From positions 434,001 through 498,000 of the forward strand of contig JAPLDJ010000015.1 in assembly GCA_026391805.1 (NCBI GenBank): a stretch of DNA of 64,000 bases, given 5' to 3'. The translations under genes and the position numbers were made by a program. Of the stretch, positions 17,780 to 27,142 are shown one piece after another. Below the pieces are notes generated by a model that saw only the letters and a program-made list of their open reading frames with translations, did not search any database and was not told the DNA's origin. The stretch is from Bacteroidota bacterium. Its GTDB lineage: Bacteria > Bacteroidota > Bacteroidia > Bacteroidales > FEN-979. Numbering within the stretch: the first letter of the stretch is position 1; each line of letters opens with the position of its first letter.

Positions 17780-17975
17780 CACAAAGTCTAAACACTTCAT
17801 TACCAATTGATATGGATTTTAGCATAACCTCTTATTAAATTAAGTACTGATAATGAATATGTTATTTGAAATATTCTTTCATATCAGGTCATTAGTGTTG
17901 TAAAATGAGCTTTTATAGATAGAATGAACCTTTTAAAACCAAAATGAATATTTTTGAATTATAAACAAAATCTTC

Positions 17976-19259
17976 ATGAAGAACCTTTTATTATTAATAT
18001 GTTTATTAGCCTCATTATTACTGAATTCTTGCAGGACTTGCAAGAATGAAGAATGCCGTTCTCAGAATTTTGATTGCGAATGCTGTCCTTTCAAGGATAC
18101 AACGATTAAACCCCTCCCAAAGGCATTCATTTCAAGAATAAATATATTTCTTGAGACATCAGGAAGTATGGAAGGATATATGCCACCATCGTTACCATCG
18201 ACTAAATTTCAAATTATTAGCGGGAAAGTTATTTCTAAATTGAATGATAACTATCAAAATAAGGTATACTTCTTTTCTATTTATAACTCAAAGAGTAAAT
18301 TTTATTCTCAAAATTTAACAGACGCAAGAAAAAAAATACGTGATGGTGGTTTTGCATGGAGCGGAAGCACATATATACCAACGATGCTTGATTCGATTAA
18401 GAGAGGTTATTTCCCAAAAACCTCAGTAAATATATTTATTTCTGATTTTATCTTTTCCCCTGAGGTAAGAGATCAAAAACAAAAAGACTATACTGACAGT
18501 GACATTAGTAATATTTTCAAGCCTTTTTCAGATTCTTTGTTAACCACCTCTTTAATATGTCTTTTTTCAGACTTCAGGAATAAAATAAAATGTGACTCTT
18601 CCCCTTATTATTTTTTAATACAAGGAAAACCAGAAAATCTCATAGAAATTAAAAAGTTATTATCGCATTTCTTTCAAAGAGAATCCGTATCATTCAAAGA
18701 AATTAATTTTGGATTGCCTTCTTCAAAGCCATTTTATTCGGTTTTACCTAATGATATTCTTGCTGGGAATTATACTCCAGAAATTTGTCCAGAATTTGAC
18801 TCCGCTTATCTTAAGATTGATGGGATTGAATTCTTGCCAAAAAATAACTGTATTTCTTTTTGGGTAGGAATTAATTTATCTCAATTTCCATTTTATTCAT
18901 ATGACACAGGATATTTAAGAACAAATCTTGAATTAAAAATTGGAGCTAAAGAGATTTCATTTGGGGAAATTTCGCAAATTCCTGAAGTTCAATCTTTAAC
19001 TGAGAAATCAAAATGTACTCATTTTTTTAAAATTAATATCTTAGATTTAACTGAGAACGTTTCAAAGTTGAATATTTCTTTAAAAGATAAACCTAACTGG
19101 ATGTCAGCAATAAACCATGATGATTACCCAAATAGAGAAAAGATAAGATTACGAACATATGGCTTAAACAATATTATAAAGGGACTTGAAGAAGCATATA
19201 ATGTAACTGATACGAGGTATTTATTTAAGGATTTACAAATTTCGTTAATTAAAAAATAG
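17976..19259 (+). CDS. vWA-like lipoprotein, first gene of the tubulin/actin/MotA cluster
   Basis: A 427-residue protein with a lipoprotein signal peptide (lipobox L-N-S-C, Cys 19), so it is anchored outside the inner membrane. Residues about 55-170 look like a von Willebrand factor A domain: the metal-site motif is F-L-E-T-S-G-S-M (Glu in place of the usual Asp), then G-S-T-Y-I-P near residue 131, then the strand F-I-S-D-F near residue 155. Several cysteines cluster just after the lipid anchor (C-x2-C...C-x4-C-x-C-C). The C-terminal 200 residues are beta-rich and unassigned. Genes follow with gaps of only 7, 11, 5 and 5 bases, so it leads an operon. vWA domains usually bind partner proteins through a metal ion; the partner here is unknown. 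Confidence 0.7.
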   Translation: MKNLLLLICLLASLLLNSCRTCKNEECRSQNFDCECCPFKDTTIKPLPKAFISRINIFLETSGSMEGYMPPSLPSTKFQIISGKVISKLNDNYQNKVYFFSIYNSKSKFYSQNLTDARKKIRDGGFAWSGSTYIPTMLDSIKRGYFPKTSVNIFISDFIFSPEVRDQKQKDYTDSDISNIFKPFSDSLLTTSLICLFSDFRNKIKCDSSPYYFLIQGKPENLIEIKKLLSHFFQRESVSFKEINFGLPSSKPFYSVLPNDILAGNYTPEICPEFDSAYLKIDGIEFLPKNNCISFWVGINLSQFPFYSYDTGYLRTNLELKIGAKEISFGEISQIPEVQSLTEKSKCTHFFKINILDLTENVSKLNISLKDKPNWMSAINHDDYPNREKIRLRTYGLNNIIKGLEEAYNVTDTRYLFKDLQISLIKK

Positions 19260-19266
19260 GATTAAC

Positions 19267-19698
19267 ATGTGGAAATCTATTTATAATGCATTTTTACAAA
19301 TGCTAACAACAACTTGGGCTGATTTCATCAGAATTCATGCTGGTTGTGGAAGAAAAGTGAGAGATACGTTTATCACAGAAATTTATTCCACTATAGGGTT
19401 AGAGTTGGTGATAATAACCATCATTTTCCTTTTTCTCTATTATTATTATTTAAATATGAGATTTGGAAAGTACTACCACAAAGCAACCTATTTTACAATA
19501 ATGATAATAAATAGTGTTTTCATTGGAATAGTAACATATTTTACAGCAAAAGGATACCTTAATAAAATGATTTGCCCTGTCTCATCACATGTAATTTGGA
19601 TCAGTATAATAAATTTTCTATATGCTGCAATTCTTTATTTTATTTTAAGTATTATTTTCAAATGGTTTTCACCAATGGGTAAACGAACCCCATTTTAA
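19267..19698 (+). CDS. three-pass membrane protein of the cluster
   Basis: A 143-residue protein that starts 7 bases after the vWA gene and ends 11 bases before the tubulin-like gene. It has three clear hydrophobic segments: around residues 43-62 (L-E-L-V-I-I-T-I-I-F-L-F-L), 75-97 and 114-138. The first 40 residues form an amphipathic start that could lie along the membrane. No family is recognised. It could link the periplasmic lipoprotein to the cytoplasmic tubulin-like protein; this is inference from position. Confidence 0.65.
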   Translation: MWKSIYNAFLQMLTTTWADFIRIHAGCGRKVRDTFITEIYSTIGLELVIITIIFLFLYYYYLNMRFGKYYHKATYFTIMIINSVFIGIVTYFTAKGYLNKMICPVSSHVIWISIINFLYAAILYFILSIIFKWFSPMGKRTPF

Positions 19699-19709
19699 TA
19701 CTTTAAACT

Positions 19710-21194
19710 ATGGCAAGATTATTTGTGTTTGGAATAGGTGGTACTGGAGCGAGAGTTCTTAAATCACTTGTTATGCTTCTTGCATCGGGTTTAAGACCTC
19801 GTGATTTTGAGGTTATTCCTATTCTAATAGACCCTCACAAAGATTTAAAAGAATTAAATGATTGTAAAATTCTTTTAAAACTTTATTCTGATTTAAATCA
19901 CAGAATATATGATAAGACGACTAATGTTGAACAGGGTTTCTTTAGAACTACAATTTCTACATTAAAATCATTGGCAGTTGATTCAGGATTAAAGGATGAT
20001 TTTGAATTTGATGAACGACAAGATTTACCTTTTGGTCAGTTTTTAGAGTTAACAGAACTTAAAGATAACGACCCAACACTTGATTTTGTTAATTTGCTTT
20101 TCTCAATAGAAAACCTCAATAAACCACTTTCAGTTGGGTTTAAGGGGAATCCTAATGTTGGCAGTATTGTTTTAAATACACTTAAAGATGGGGCTGGATT
20201 TAAGGCATTTGAAAGTGCTTTTGGTAACGATGACAGAATCTTTATAATTAGTTCAATTTTTGGTGGTACAGGAGCAGCAGGGTTCCCATTGTTATTAAAG
20301 AATTTTAGAAACCATTCTAAAACGATAATCAAAGAGTGTCAAATTGGTGCATTAACAGTCACTCCGTATTATAAATTGTCTGAAGCCCAAAAAATAAAAA
20401 ACGAAGATGCAAATGAAGATCAACTATCAAGTGATGTTGACTCTAATAATTTTATGACAAAGACAAAAGCAGCATTGACTTATTATATTAGGGATGAATT
20501 TAAAAACTTATACAATGCATTATACTATATTGGAGACCCAGATAAGCAAAATAAGCCATATGAAAATGATGAGAAAAATCAACCTGATAAAGCTCATTAC
20601 ATAGAATTATTAGGAGCACTTTCTGTTTTAGATTTTGCAAATAAAGATTTTACAACAACTGGAGACGTCTTCGAATATTGTCTGAAAAAGGAAAATGTAT
20701 CAACAGTAGATTTTACAAATATTGGGGACAATACCAGAGAAATATTTGGGAAAATGTTTGTTAATCTCTATATTCTTTCAACAATAAATGATAGTACTAA
20801 AAACAAACCAAACTTACCGTTTAATAAGACCAATAAATTTAATGATTTATACAAAAAGGAAAGGGGATTTTTTGATAATATAAATTCCTTTTTTACAGCC
20901 TATTATCTACCGTGGTTAAATGAATTATCTAATAATGAAAGAATGTTTAAACCCATAAATATTTCAGATAAACCATATTTTAATGGCTTAATAAAAGGAT
21001 ATGAAACAGAAAGAAATATTTTAGAAGGAATTGTAACAAAACCATTTGACATAAGCCAAATTCATTTAGAAATAGCGAAAGCCTCCAGAAAAAAATATAT
21101 TTTAAAAATTGGTGAAGCAAACCCTATTTGTCAATATTTTTCTTTATGCTGGCAAGGAATTAATGAAGTGGTAAATTCAAATATCAATTTATAA
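19710..21194 (+). CDS. tubulin/FtsZ-like GTPase
   Basis: A 494-residue protein with the two clearest signatures of the tubulin superfamily. The N-terminal Rossmann strand and loop F-V-F-G-I-G-G-T-G-A-R-V (residues 4-15) bind nucleotide. The tubulin signature loop I-S-S-I-F-G-G-T-G-A-A-G (residues 180-191) matches the G-G-G-T-G-(S/T)-G phosphate-binding loop. FtsZ and tubulin polymerise with GTP; this protein is far from both outside these motifs. I recall a family of FtsZ-like proteins predicted by Makarova and Koonin (2010) to work with vWA and OmpA-like proteins in membrane remodelling, and this gene has exactly such neighbours. Whether it polymerises is not visible from the sequence. Confidence 0.75.
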   Translation: MARLFVFGIGGTGARVLKSLVMLLASGLRPRDFEVIPILIDPHKDLKELNDCKILLKLYSDLNHRIYDKTTNVEQGFFRTTISTLKSLAVDSGLKDDFEFDERQDLPFGQFLELTELKDNDPTLDFVNLLFSIENLNKPLSVGFKGNPNVGSIVLNTLKDGAGFKAFESAFGNDDRIFIISSIFGGTGAAGFPLLLKNFRNHSKTIIKECQIGALTVTPYYKLSEAQKIKNEDANEDQLSSDVDSNNFMTKTKAALTYYIRDEFKNLYNALYYIGDPDKQNKPYENDEKNQPDKAHYIELLGALSVLDFANKDFTTTGDVFEYCLKKENVSTVDFTNIGDNTREIFGKMFVNLYILSTINDSTKNKPNLPFNKTNKFNDLYKKERGFFDNINSFFTAYYLPWLNELSNNERMFKPINISDKPYFNGLIKGYETERNILEGIVTKPFDISQIHLEIAKASRKKYILKIGEANPICQYFSLCWQGINEVVNSNINL

Positions 21195-21199
21195 TTGCT

Positions 21200-24100
21200 A
21201 TGGACAAGAAATTAAATGTTCTACAGAGAAGTACTGACAAGTCTGGATGGGATACATCCAGTCAATTATCATCAACTGATATTAAGGGAATAAAAGTATT
21301 TACAGCAAGGAATGATAAATCATTAAATGCCATTCCATCTCCATTTGCGAGAATACATCTTTTTGAAGCTGCTTTTGATCTACTTGATAAAGATGAACTT
21401 AACAATACGAATTACTCAGGAGATACATTTAAAAAGATCATTTCTGATTGTTTTGATGTATTTGAGCTAATTTATAATTGGAATAATCATAAAAAAGAGG
21501 GCATTCCACTGTCAATAGTCTCATGGAACCGTGAAGGTGAAATAGAGAAACTTAAAAAAGGAACAGATAAGCACAGGTTATTAGGAGAGACATTCGAGGT
21601 TTTTTTCAATCATGATGAATATAACAGTTTCAAAGATATATCTATTATTAAAATAGGTGATCGACCAATCGCAGGTTCTTCTCCTTTTACGGGTTTTTTT
21701 ACAACTGCAAACGATCTAAGCAAAATAAATCTATATAATCCACTTAATAAAAGAAACTATTTTTCTAAAATAATCCCTTTCAAAGATCGTAAAAAGGTAA
21801 TTCAAAAATATATTTATGATCTATTTAATAAATCATCATTACGGGAGCTTAAAACAACATCAATTGTACGAAATTATTTAAATAAATATCAATACGATAT
21901 CGATAATACTATAGTATTAAACCTTGAAGGAATTAGTACTCCATTTAATCATGTGTTTAATGTGCCATTACAATCATATGCTGGGAGAATAGAATCAGAT
22001 TATTTTGAACCCTATCTTGTAAAAATTAATTATCGAATTAATGAGGATTGCTTTTACCTCCCTACTAATAACGACCAGAATAGAAAATATGACTATCTTC
22101 TTCCTTTGACCCCAGCGTTTTTTAAAGACTTTGATGTAGATAAAATCCCATCAATGATAAATATTAATGAAATTGATGATAAATCTGTTGAGATCACTAT
22201 TAAAAATATGGGTAAAAGACTTTACCAAGCAAATAAAATTCTTGAGCAGGATGGGAAAATTATTGATTTAGATAACACGCATTCTATTAAATTGAACATT
22301 GGAATTTTCCCGTTTTTAAAAATCGAAGGAAATAACTTAGGGTTTAATGATTTCTATAAAGTTATGTTTGTCTGTCAGGACAATAATTATCGTTTCTCAA
22401 ATAATGATTTCAAACTTTCATTTAAAATCAATAAATCATTAGTATCGCCTCCAACAGAGGATAATTACATAACTAAAATTGAACATCGTACCATTATTGA
22501 TAGGAATAATAAGACTTCTACAGGCTCAACATATTATTCATTAAAAGGTAGAAATAATGAGAATGTATGTTTTGATTACATTCAAGTTCAACTTCCAACC
22601 TTAGAAGAAAATGAAATTAAATGCATTATTGCACCCAAATGGCGTGTAAAATCCGTAGGTCAAAAACAAATTGATTATGCAATAGATTTTGGAACTACTA
22701 CTACTTTTATTGCATACACCGATGATCCAACTCATACAAACTCGCCAAAACCATTTTCTTTAGATATTACAGAAGATGAAAAGGATATTGCTGTTGAGCT
22801 TTTGAATAAACCTCAACAAAAAGAACCTAAATCTCCTTGGATCGATTGCTATGAGAAAGCCTTGCCTTATTTTCGAGAATCAATTGAGATTCAAAAACAA
22901 GAATTTTTTCCTTCTTTAATTAACAATGAAAAATATACCACTCCATTTCGAACTGTTCTTTACCAGAAAAAATCAATTTCTGATGGTCAAAAAAGACTCT
23001 TTAGCAATACTAATATTGGCTTTACATATCAAAAAGAAAATAATAACGCAACACATATAAATCAACAATTCATCACAAATCTTAAATGGAATGTAAAGAC
23101 AGATCGTAGTTATGAAGAATCGATAGAAATATTTATAGAAGAACTCCTACATATCTTGAGGATTAAAACATTACTTCATGATGGAAACCCAATAAACACT
23201 CGAATTTCATGGTTCTCACCGTTAAGTTTTACACCAAATGCTCAAAGGGAATATAGTAGAATTTGGGAGATGAAATTTCAAGAGGTCTGCAAAGGAATTA
23301 GTGCAGGGCATTTGAATAATATAACAGAGTCAGAAGCACCATTTTATTATTATTCAAAAGTTTCAATAATAGATAATCCATCTTCTGTTCTGACATTAGA
23401 TATTGGTGGTGCCACAACGGATATAATGTATCTGAGAAAAGCAAATCCAATACTTTGTTCCTCGGTTTATTTTGGCGCAAATGTATTATGGGGTAATGGA
23501 TTTAATGAATTTACAAATGAAAAGGAAAATGGTATTTATAAAACGATAAAAGATAATATTATTAACCAATTGCAATTAACTGATTTGAGATTTCTTAATG
23601 AACAATTTACGAGTCCAGAGTCTCCTTTTGGTTCAGATGAAATAATCAATTTCTGGATTCTAAATGATGATAAAACAAAGATCACACGTGAACTTGATAA
23701 TGGTATATTTAGGTTTTCCTATTTATTGCATTTTTTCGCATTAATTTATCATTCATTTAAAATTTTAAAAATTAATAGCCATCCAGCTCCGACATGTATT
23801 ATATTTTCTGGAAATGGTAGTAAGTACATTGATTTTATTCAAAAAACCGAATACATAGAAAAGGTATGTTCTTATATTTCTGAGATTATTTTCGGAAAGT
23901 CAATTTCAAATCTTCAGATAATTTTACCCCATATCAATAGGAAAGAATCTACATGTTATGGAGGATTGTACCAGCCATATAATAGATTAAGAACATTTAA
24001 ACCTATTACTTATTTGGGATTTGAAGAGGATGATCATACTTTTTTAAAATATTCAGACATAGAGTTAAAAAAGGACTCCGTATTTGAAAGTTTATTGAAA

Positions 24101-24697
24101 GCGTTCAATGAATTTTTAGAACATTTTTTTAAAATGAATGAGAGAGCTGATTTGTCATTCAGACCAACTTTCGGGATTGAGATAAATTTAAATGCTATTA
24201 AAAATTATTTAAAAATCAAAGCATTAGAGAACTTAGAAGTAGGTTATAGCAAAAGAAAGAAAAGAGTTGATGACAATGATCCAATTACTGATTCTATTTT
24301 CTTTTACCCATTAATTGGACTGCTTTTCAAAGCAAATACTTTATCAATAACTGAGTTAAGTGATTACATTCCCAAGACTCGGTATTATGCAATAAGTTCA
24401 GAAGGGGATAAAGGATTTTTGACAGAAGCGCTAACAAGCCAAAGAAAGCCAGATTCCATTTTCATTATAACAGTTAAGGAAGATCATCCTGACATAGGAG
24501 AATTAACAATAATTGGAGAGGAACCTGTTTATAAACGAGCCTTGGATTCATTAGATGGGTATTTGAAACCTACATGCACCTGGACAGTTTTTCCTTCCTC
24601 TCCAAATCAAAGCATTAAAACTTTAAAACAAGGGAAAGTTCAAAGAGTAGACGAATACTGGAAAATAAAAGAAAAAATACAAATTGAATTTATCTAA
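21200..24697 (+). CDS. 1165-residue protein with Hsp70/actin-like ATPase domain
   Basis: Residues about 490-960 carry the three motifs of the actin/Hsp70 ATPase fold. Phosphate 1 is A-I-D-F-G-T-T-T-T at residues 494-502. Phosphate 2 is L-D-I-G-G-A-T-T-D at 733-741. The adenosine loop is I-F-S-G-N-G-S-K near 872-880. The first 480 residues are a beta-rich region of unknown type, and the last 200 are unassigned. Large proteins of this build are probably ATP-driven scaffolds or chaperones rather than classical DnaK. The gene follows the tubulin-like gene by 5 bases and precedes the MotA-like gene by 5 bases, so the products should be made together. An actin-fold and a tubulin-fold ATPase/GTPase side by side in one operon is notable. 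Confidence 0.8.
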   Translation: MDKKLNVLQRSTDKSGWDTSSQLSSTDIKGIKVFTARNDKSLNAIPSPFARIHLFEAAFDLLDKDELNNTNYSGDTFKKIISDCFDVFELIYNWNNHKKEGIPLSIVSWNREGEIEKLKKGTDKHRLLGETFEVFFNHDEYNSFKDISIIKIGDRPIAGSSPFTGFFTTANDLSKINLYNPLNKRNYFSKIIPFKDRKKVIQKYIYDLFNKSSLRELKTTSIVRNYLNKYQYDIDNTIVLNLEGISTPFNHVFNVPLQSYAGRIESDYFEPYLVKINYRINEDCFYLPTNNDQNRKYDYLLPLTPAFFKDFDVDKIPSMININEIDDKSVEITIKNMGKRLYQANKILEQDGKIIDLDNTHSIKLNIGIFPFLKIEGNNLGFNDFYKVMFVCQDNNYRFSNNDFKLSFKINKSLVSPPTEDNYITKIEHRTIIDRNNKTSTGSTYYSLKGRNNENVCFDYIQVQLPTLEENEIKCIIAPKWRVKSVGQKQIDYAIDFGTTTTFIAYTDDPTHTNSPKPFSLDITEDEKDIAVELLNKPQQKEPKSPWIDCYEKALPYFRESIEIQKQEFFPSLINNEKYTTPFRTVLYQKKSISDGQKRLFSNTNIGFTYQKENNNATHINQQFITNLKWNVKTDRSYEESIEIFIEELLHILRIKTLLHDGNPINTRISWFSPLSFTPNAQREYSRIWEMKFQEVCKGISAGHLNNITESEAPFYYYSKVSIIDNPSSVLTLDIGGATTDIMYLRKANPILCSSVYFGANVLWGNGFNEFTNEKENGIYKTIKDNIINQLQLTDLRFLNEQFTSPESPFGSDEIINFWILNDDKTKITRELDNGIFRFSYLLHFFALIYHSFKILKINSHPAPTCIIFSGNGSKYIDFIQKTEYIEKVCSYISEIIFGKSISNLQIILPHINRKESTCYGGLYQPYNRLRTFKPITYLGFEEDDHTFLKYSDIELKKDSVFESLLKAFNEFLEHFFKMNERADLSFRPTFGIEINLNAIKNYLKIKALENLEVGYSKRKKRVDDNDPITDSIFFYPLIGLLFKANTLSITELSDYIPKTRYYAISSEGDKGFLTEALTSQRKPDSIFIITVKEDHPDIGELTIIGEEPVYKRALDSLDGYLKPTCTWTVFPSSPNQSIKTLKQGKVQRVDEYWKIKEKIQIEFI

Positions 24698-24702
24698 GCC
24701 AT

Positions 24703-26448
24703 ATGTCGAATCAGGTTTTAGAAATATTTATATCTGTTTTTATTGTTGGATTCCAGCTTTTTCTTTTTTATTCGAGTAAGAGAAAGGTTAATGAACTAAG
24801 AGACTTCTTTCCAGAAGCCGAGTTTGATGAAAATGATCTTGAAATAGTTGATGTTAACAATCAACTCACGGAAGTTATTAAAGATAAAACTTCACTATTT
24901 AGTGATGACTTCTCAGCGGTCATTAAATCAATAAATCGATATTTGAATAAAAATAGGGGGGCAATAGACTTTGGGATAGTTAAGAACATTTTAGACCGTA
25001 GTATTGAATCTAAGGAGAATAGGATCACATCAACCATTAGTTTGCCTTTGTATTTGGGTTTGATGGGTACTTTTATTGGAGTAGTTCTTGGGCTTGTCTT
25101 TATTTCATTTTCGGGGAAAAAATATCACGAAGTTAAACCTGGTGAGACACTTCAATCTATATCACAAATATATAATGTAGCTGAAGATAAAATTTATTCC
25201 CTTAACGATGGCTTAAAAGAACATTTTGAAAAGAAGGGGAATCTAAAAGATTATAATTCAAGTAAAAGAAGCAATATCCCAACTTTGCAGGAAGGAAGAA
25301 TTCTTATTGATGAAGGTGGCGTATCATCTCAAAAGAATGTTGAATCATTTATTGGAGGAGTTGTCATCGCCATGATTGCAAGTTTCTTTGGACTTCTCCT
25401 GACGGTCATTAATAACGCATATAATTTTAAAATTGCAAAAACCATTTGCGATGAAAGAAAGAATCAATTTTTAAATTTCTTGCAAACATGCCTATTACCC
25501 TATTTGGAAAGTAGCCTATATGATGCATTGGATAAACTTAAACTCAATATTAATGATTTTAATAAGAAGTTTGAAACTAATATAAATCTATTTGATTCTA
25601 AATTTAATGAAAATATATCATCACTGAAAACTTCCGTTCAATCTTTATCAGAAAATATTAATTATGTTGTTGATAACACTAAAACACAAAAGGAATTTCT
25701 GGTAGAGTTAAAAAGGATGGGGTATAATAGGATGGCTGAAGCTAATATTAAGGTTTTTCAATTATTAAAAGATAGTGGACCGACTTTTATTGAATTTATA
25801 AATAATCAAAAAGAACTTAATCAAACAATTCAGATAACCTCTCAGTTTCTTTCAGTTTTGTCAGAAAACACCCAACAATCTTACCTAATTGCCAAAAACC
25901 TATTAGATCGCATTTCCTCATTTGAACAAAACATCAATAATCTTGGTGAAAGAATAGATACATCGGGTTATTTGGGAAGCGAAGTATTAAAAAGAATCGA
26001 TAAAAATTTATCATATCTTGATAATCAGTTTGAATTATTAAAAAGACATGAAATCAGCAGCACACAAACAATAAATGAATATTTTGAGAAGGAATTCAAC
26101 AAAATACAAGAACTTGTTTCCAATATTAAAAAAGAGATCGAACGAGCATTAGATTTGAATATAGATCAGAATCCTTTTCAAAAGCTCTTGGTGCTCGAAG
26201 CTGTTGATAAAAACATTCTATTGATTAAAGATAATCTTCAAAGTGATGGAAATTGGACAGTCATTAACGAATCAATTATATCAACTAAATCTATTTTAAC
26301 GGAACTAAATTCAAAGATTACAAAAGTCATTGAAGATAATAAAATCAAAATAGGTAAAAAACCAAAACCTCCCCAACCACCAGTTAAAGAAGGATTAATA
26401 CAAAGATTTATCAATCGTTTTAGACGAAAAGAGGGTGGAAAGCCGTAA
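24703..26448 (+). CDS. MotA/ExbB/ZorA-like proton channel protein with LysM insert
   Basis: A 581-residue membrane protein. TM1 lies near residues 7-25, TM2 near 107-130 (Y-L-G-L-M-G-T-F-I-G-V-V-L-G) and TM3 near 218-240 (G-G-V-V-I-A-M-I-A-S-F-F-G-L-L-L-T). The G-T-F-x-G helix and the Ala/Gly-rich helix are typical of MotA/TolQ/ExbB-type channels. Between TM2 and TM3 is a LysM-like peptidoglycan-binding unit (residues about 142-205: H-E-V-K-P-G-E-T-L-Q-S-I-S-Q-I-Y-N-V...L-Q-E-G-R-I-L-I). After TM3 comes a very long helical, coiled-coil-like cytoplasmic tail (245-560) ending in a basic stretch, as in ZorA of Zorya. It overlaps its MotB-like partner by 14 bases. Confidence 0.8.
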   Translation: MSNQVLEIFISVFIVGFQLFLFYSSKRKVNELRDFFPEAEFDENDLEIVDVNNQLTEVIKDKTSLFSDDFSAVIKSINRYLNKNRGAIDFGIVKNILDRSIESKENRITSTISLPLYLGLMGTFIGVVLGLVFISFSGKKYHEVKPGETLQSISQIYNVAEDKIYSLNDGLKEHFEKKGNLKDYNSSKRSNIPTLQEGRILIDEGGVSSQKNVESFIGGVVIAMIASFFGLLLTVINNAYNFKIAKTICDERKNQFLNFLQTCLLPYLESSLYDALDKLKLNINDFNKKFETNINLFDSKFNENISSLKTSVQSLSENINYVVDNTKTQKEFLVELKRMGYNRMAEANIKVFQLLKDSGPTFIEFINNQKELNQTIQITSQFLSVLSENTQQSYLIAKNLLDRISSFEQNINNLGERIDTSGYLGSEVLKRIDKNLSYLDNQFELLKRHEISSTQTINEYFEKEFNKIQELVSNIKKEIERALDLNIDQNPFQKLLVLEAVDKNILLIKDNLQSDGNWTVINESIISTKSILTELNSKITKVIEDNKIKIGKKPKPPQPPVKEGLIQRFINRFRRKEGGKP

Positions 26449-27142
26449 TAATTTTTTTTGGCAAAGTTATGTTGATTTGATGACTGGTCTGTTTGCGGTC
26501 ACCTTAGTTCTTTTTGTTCTGTCATATTATAATTTTAGTAATAAGAAAGAAGAGTTAGAGAAAATTGTAAAAATAAAAGAACGAGAGGCTCAGATTCTTA
26601 ATAAGGTCAAAGCTAATTTAAAGTTGTTTGATGCTGATAAAGAAATCTTTTTGTACGATACAATATATGATAGAATTCAGTTGGCATTTGAAATTAACTT
26701 TAAAACTGGATATGAATATTATAAGATTGATTCCACACATATTGAGGGAAATTTTTTAGAAACATTGAACAAGTTAAATATCTTAGGTAAAAAATTGGAT
26801 AGTATAATTTCTCAATTTAAATATCAAAAATCAACTGATCCCTCAATGAAAGACATTTCGTATTTAATGGTTGTTTCTGGCAGTGCATCTAAATGGGGGG
26901 ATGACGATAAAAATTTTTTATTAAGTTATCAAAGAGCCCTTGCTTTATATAAATATTGGAAACAATCACTCAAAATCGACTTCGATTCCCCTAAATATCA
27001 TGATATAATCGAATTGCAAATTGCTGGCATTGGTGTAGGTGGTGTCGGTAGGTATAATATCCCTTATGATCCTAAGAATCAGATAGAAGAAAAAAAGAAT
27101 CAAAGATTTATTATTTATATTACTCCTAAAATTGGAAAATGA
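26435..27142 (+). CDS. MotB/ZorB-like protein with OmpA-type peptidoglycan-binding domain
   Basis: A 235-residue protein. The N-terminal W-Q-S-Y-V-D-L-M-T-G-L-F...L-V-L-F-V-L-S helix (residues 9-31) is the signature of MotB-type stators, with the Asp that carries protons. A charged helical linker follows. The C-terminal 100 residues look like an OmpA/MotB domain: helix L-S-Y-Q-R-A-L-A-L-Y-K-Y-W, strand I-E-L-Q-I-A-G-I-G, and ending N-Q-R-F-I-I-Y-I. It starts inside the last 14 bases of the MotA-like gene and its stop overlaps the next ATG. Together with that protein it should form an ion-driven rotor or pump fixed to the cell wall. Confidence 0.85.
   Translation: MESRNNFFWQSYVDLMTGLFAVTLVLFVLSYYNFSNKKEELEKIVKIKEREAQILNKVKANLKLFDADKEIFLYDTIYDRIQLAFEINFKTGYEYYKIDSTHIEGNFLETLNKLNILGKKLDSIISQFKYQKSTDPSMKDISYLMVVSGSASKWGDDDKNFLLSYQRALALYKYWKQSLKIDFDSPKYHDIIELQIAGIGVGGVGRYNIPYDPKNQIEEKKNQRFIIYITPKIGK

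Noticed and set aside
24703-27142. A complete Zorya system
   Set aside because: ZorA/ZorB-like genes are present, but no ZorC, ZorD helicase or ZorE is next to them; the neighbours are tubulin-, actin- and vWA-like proteins.
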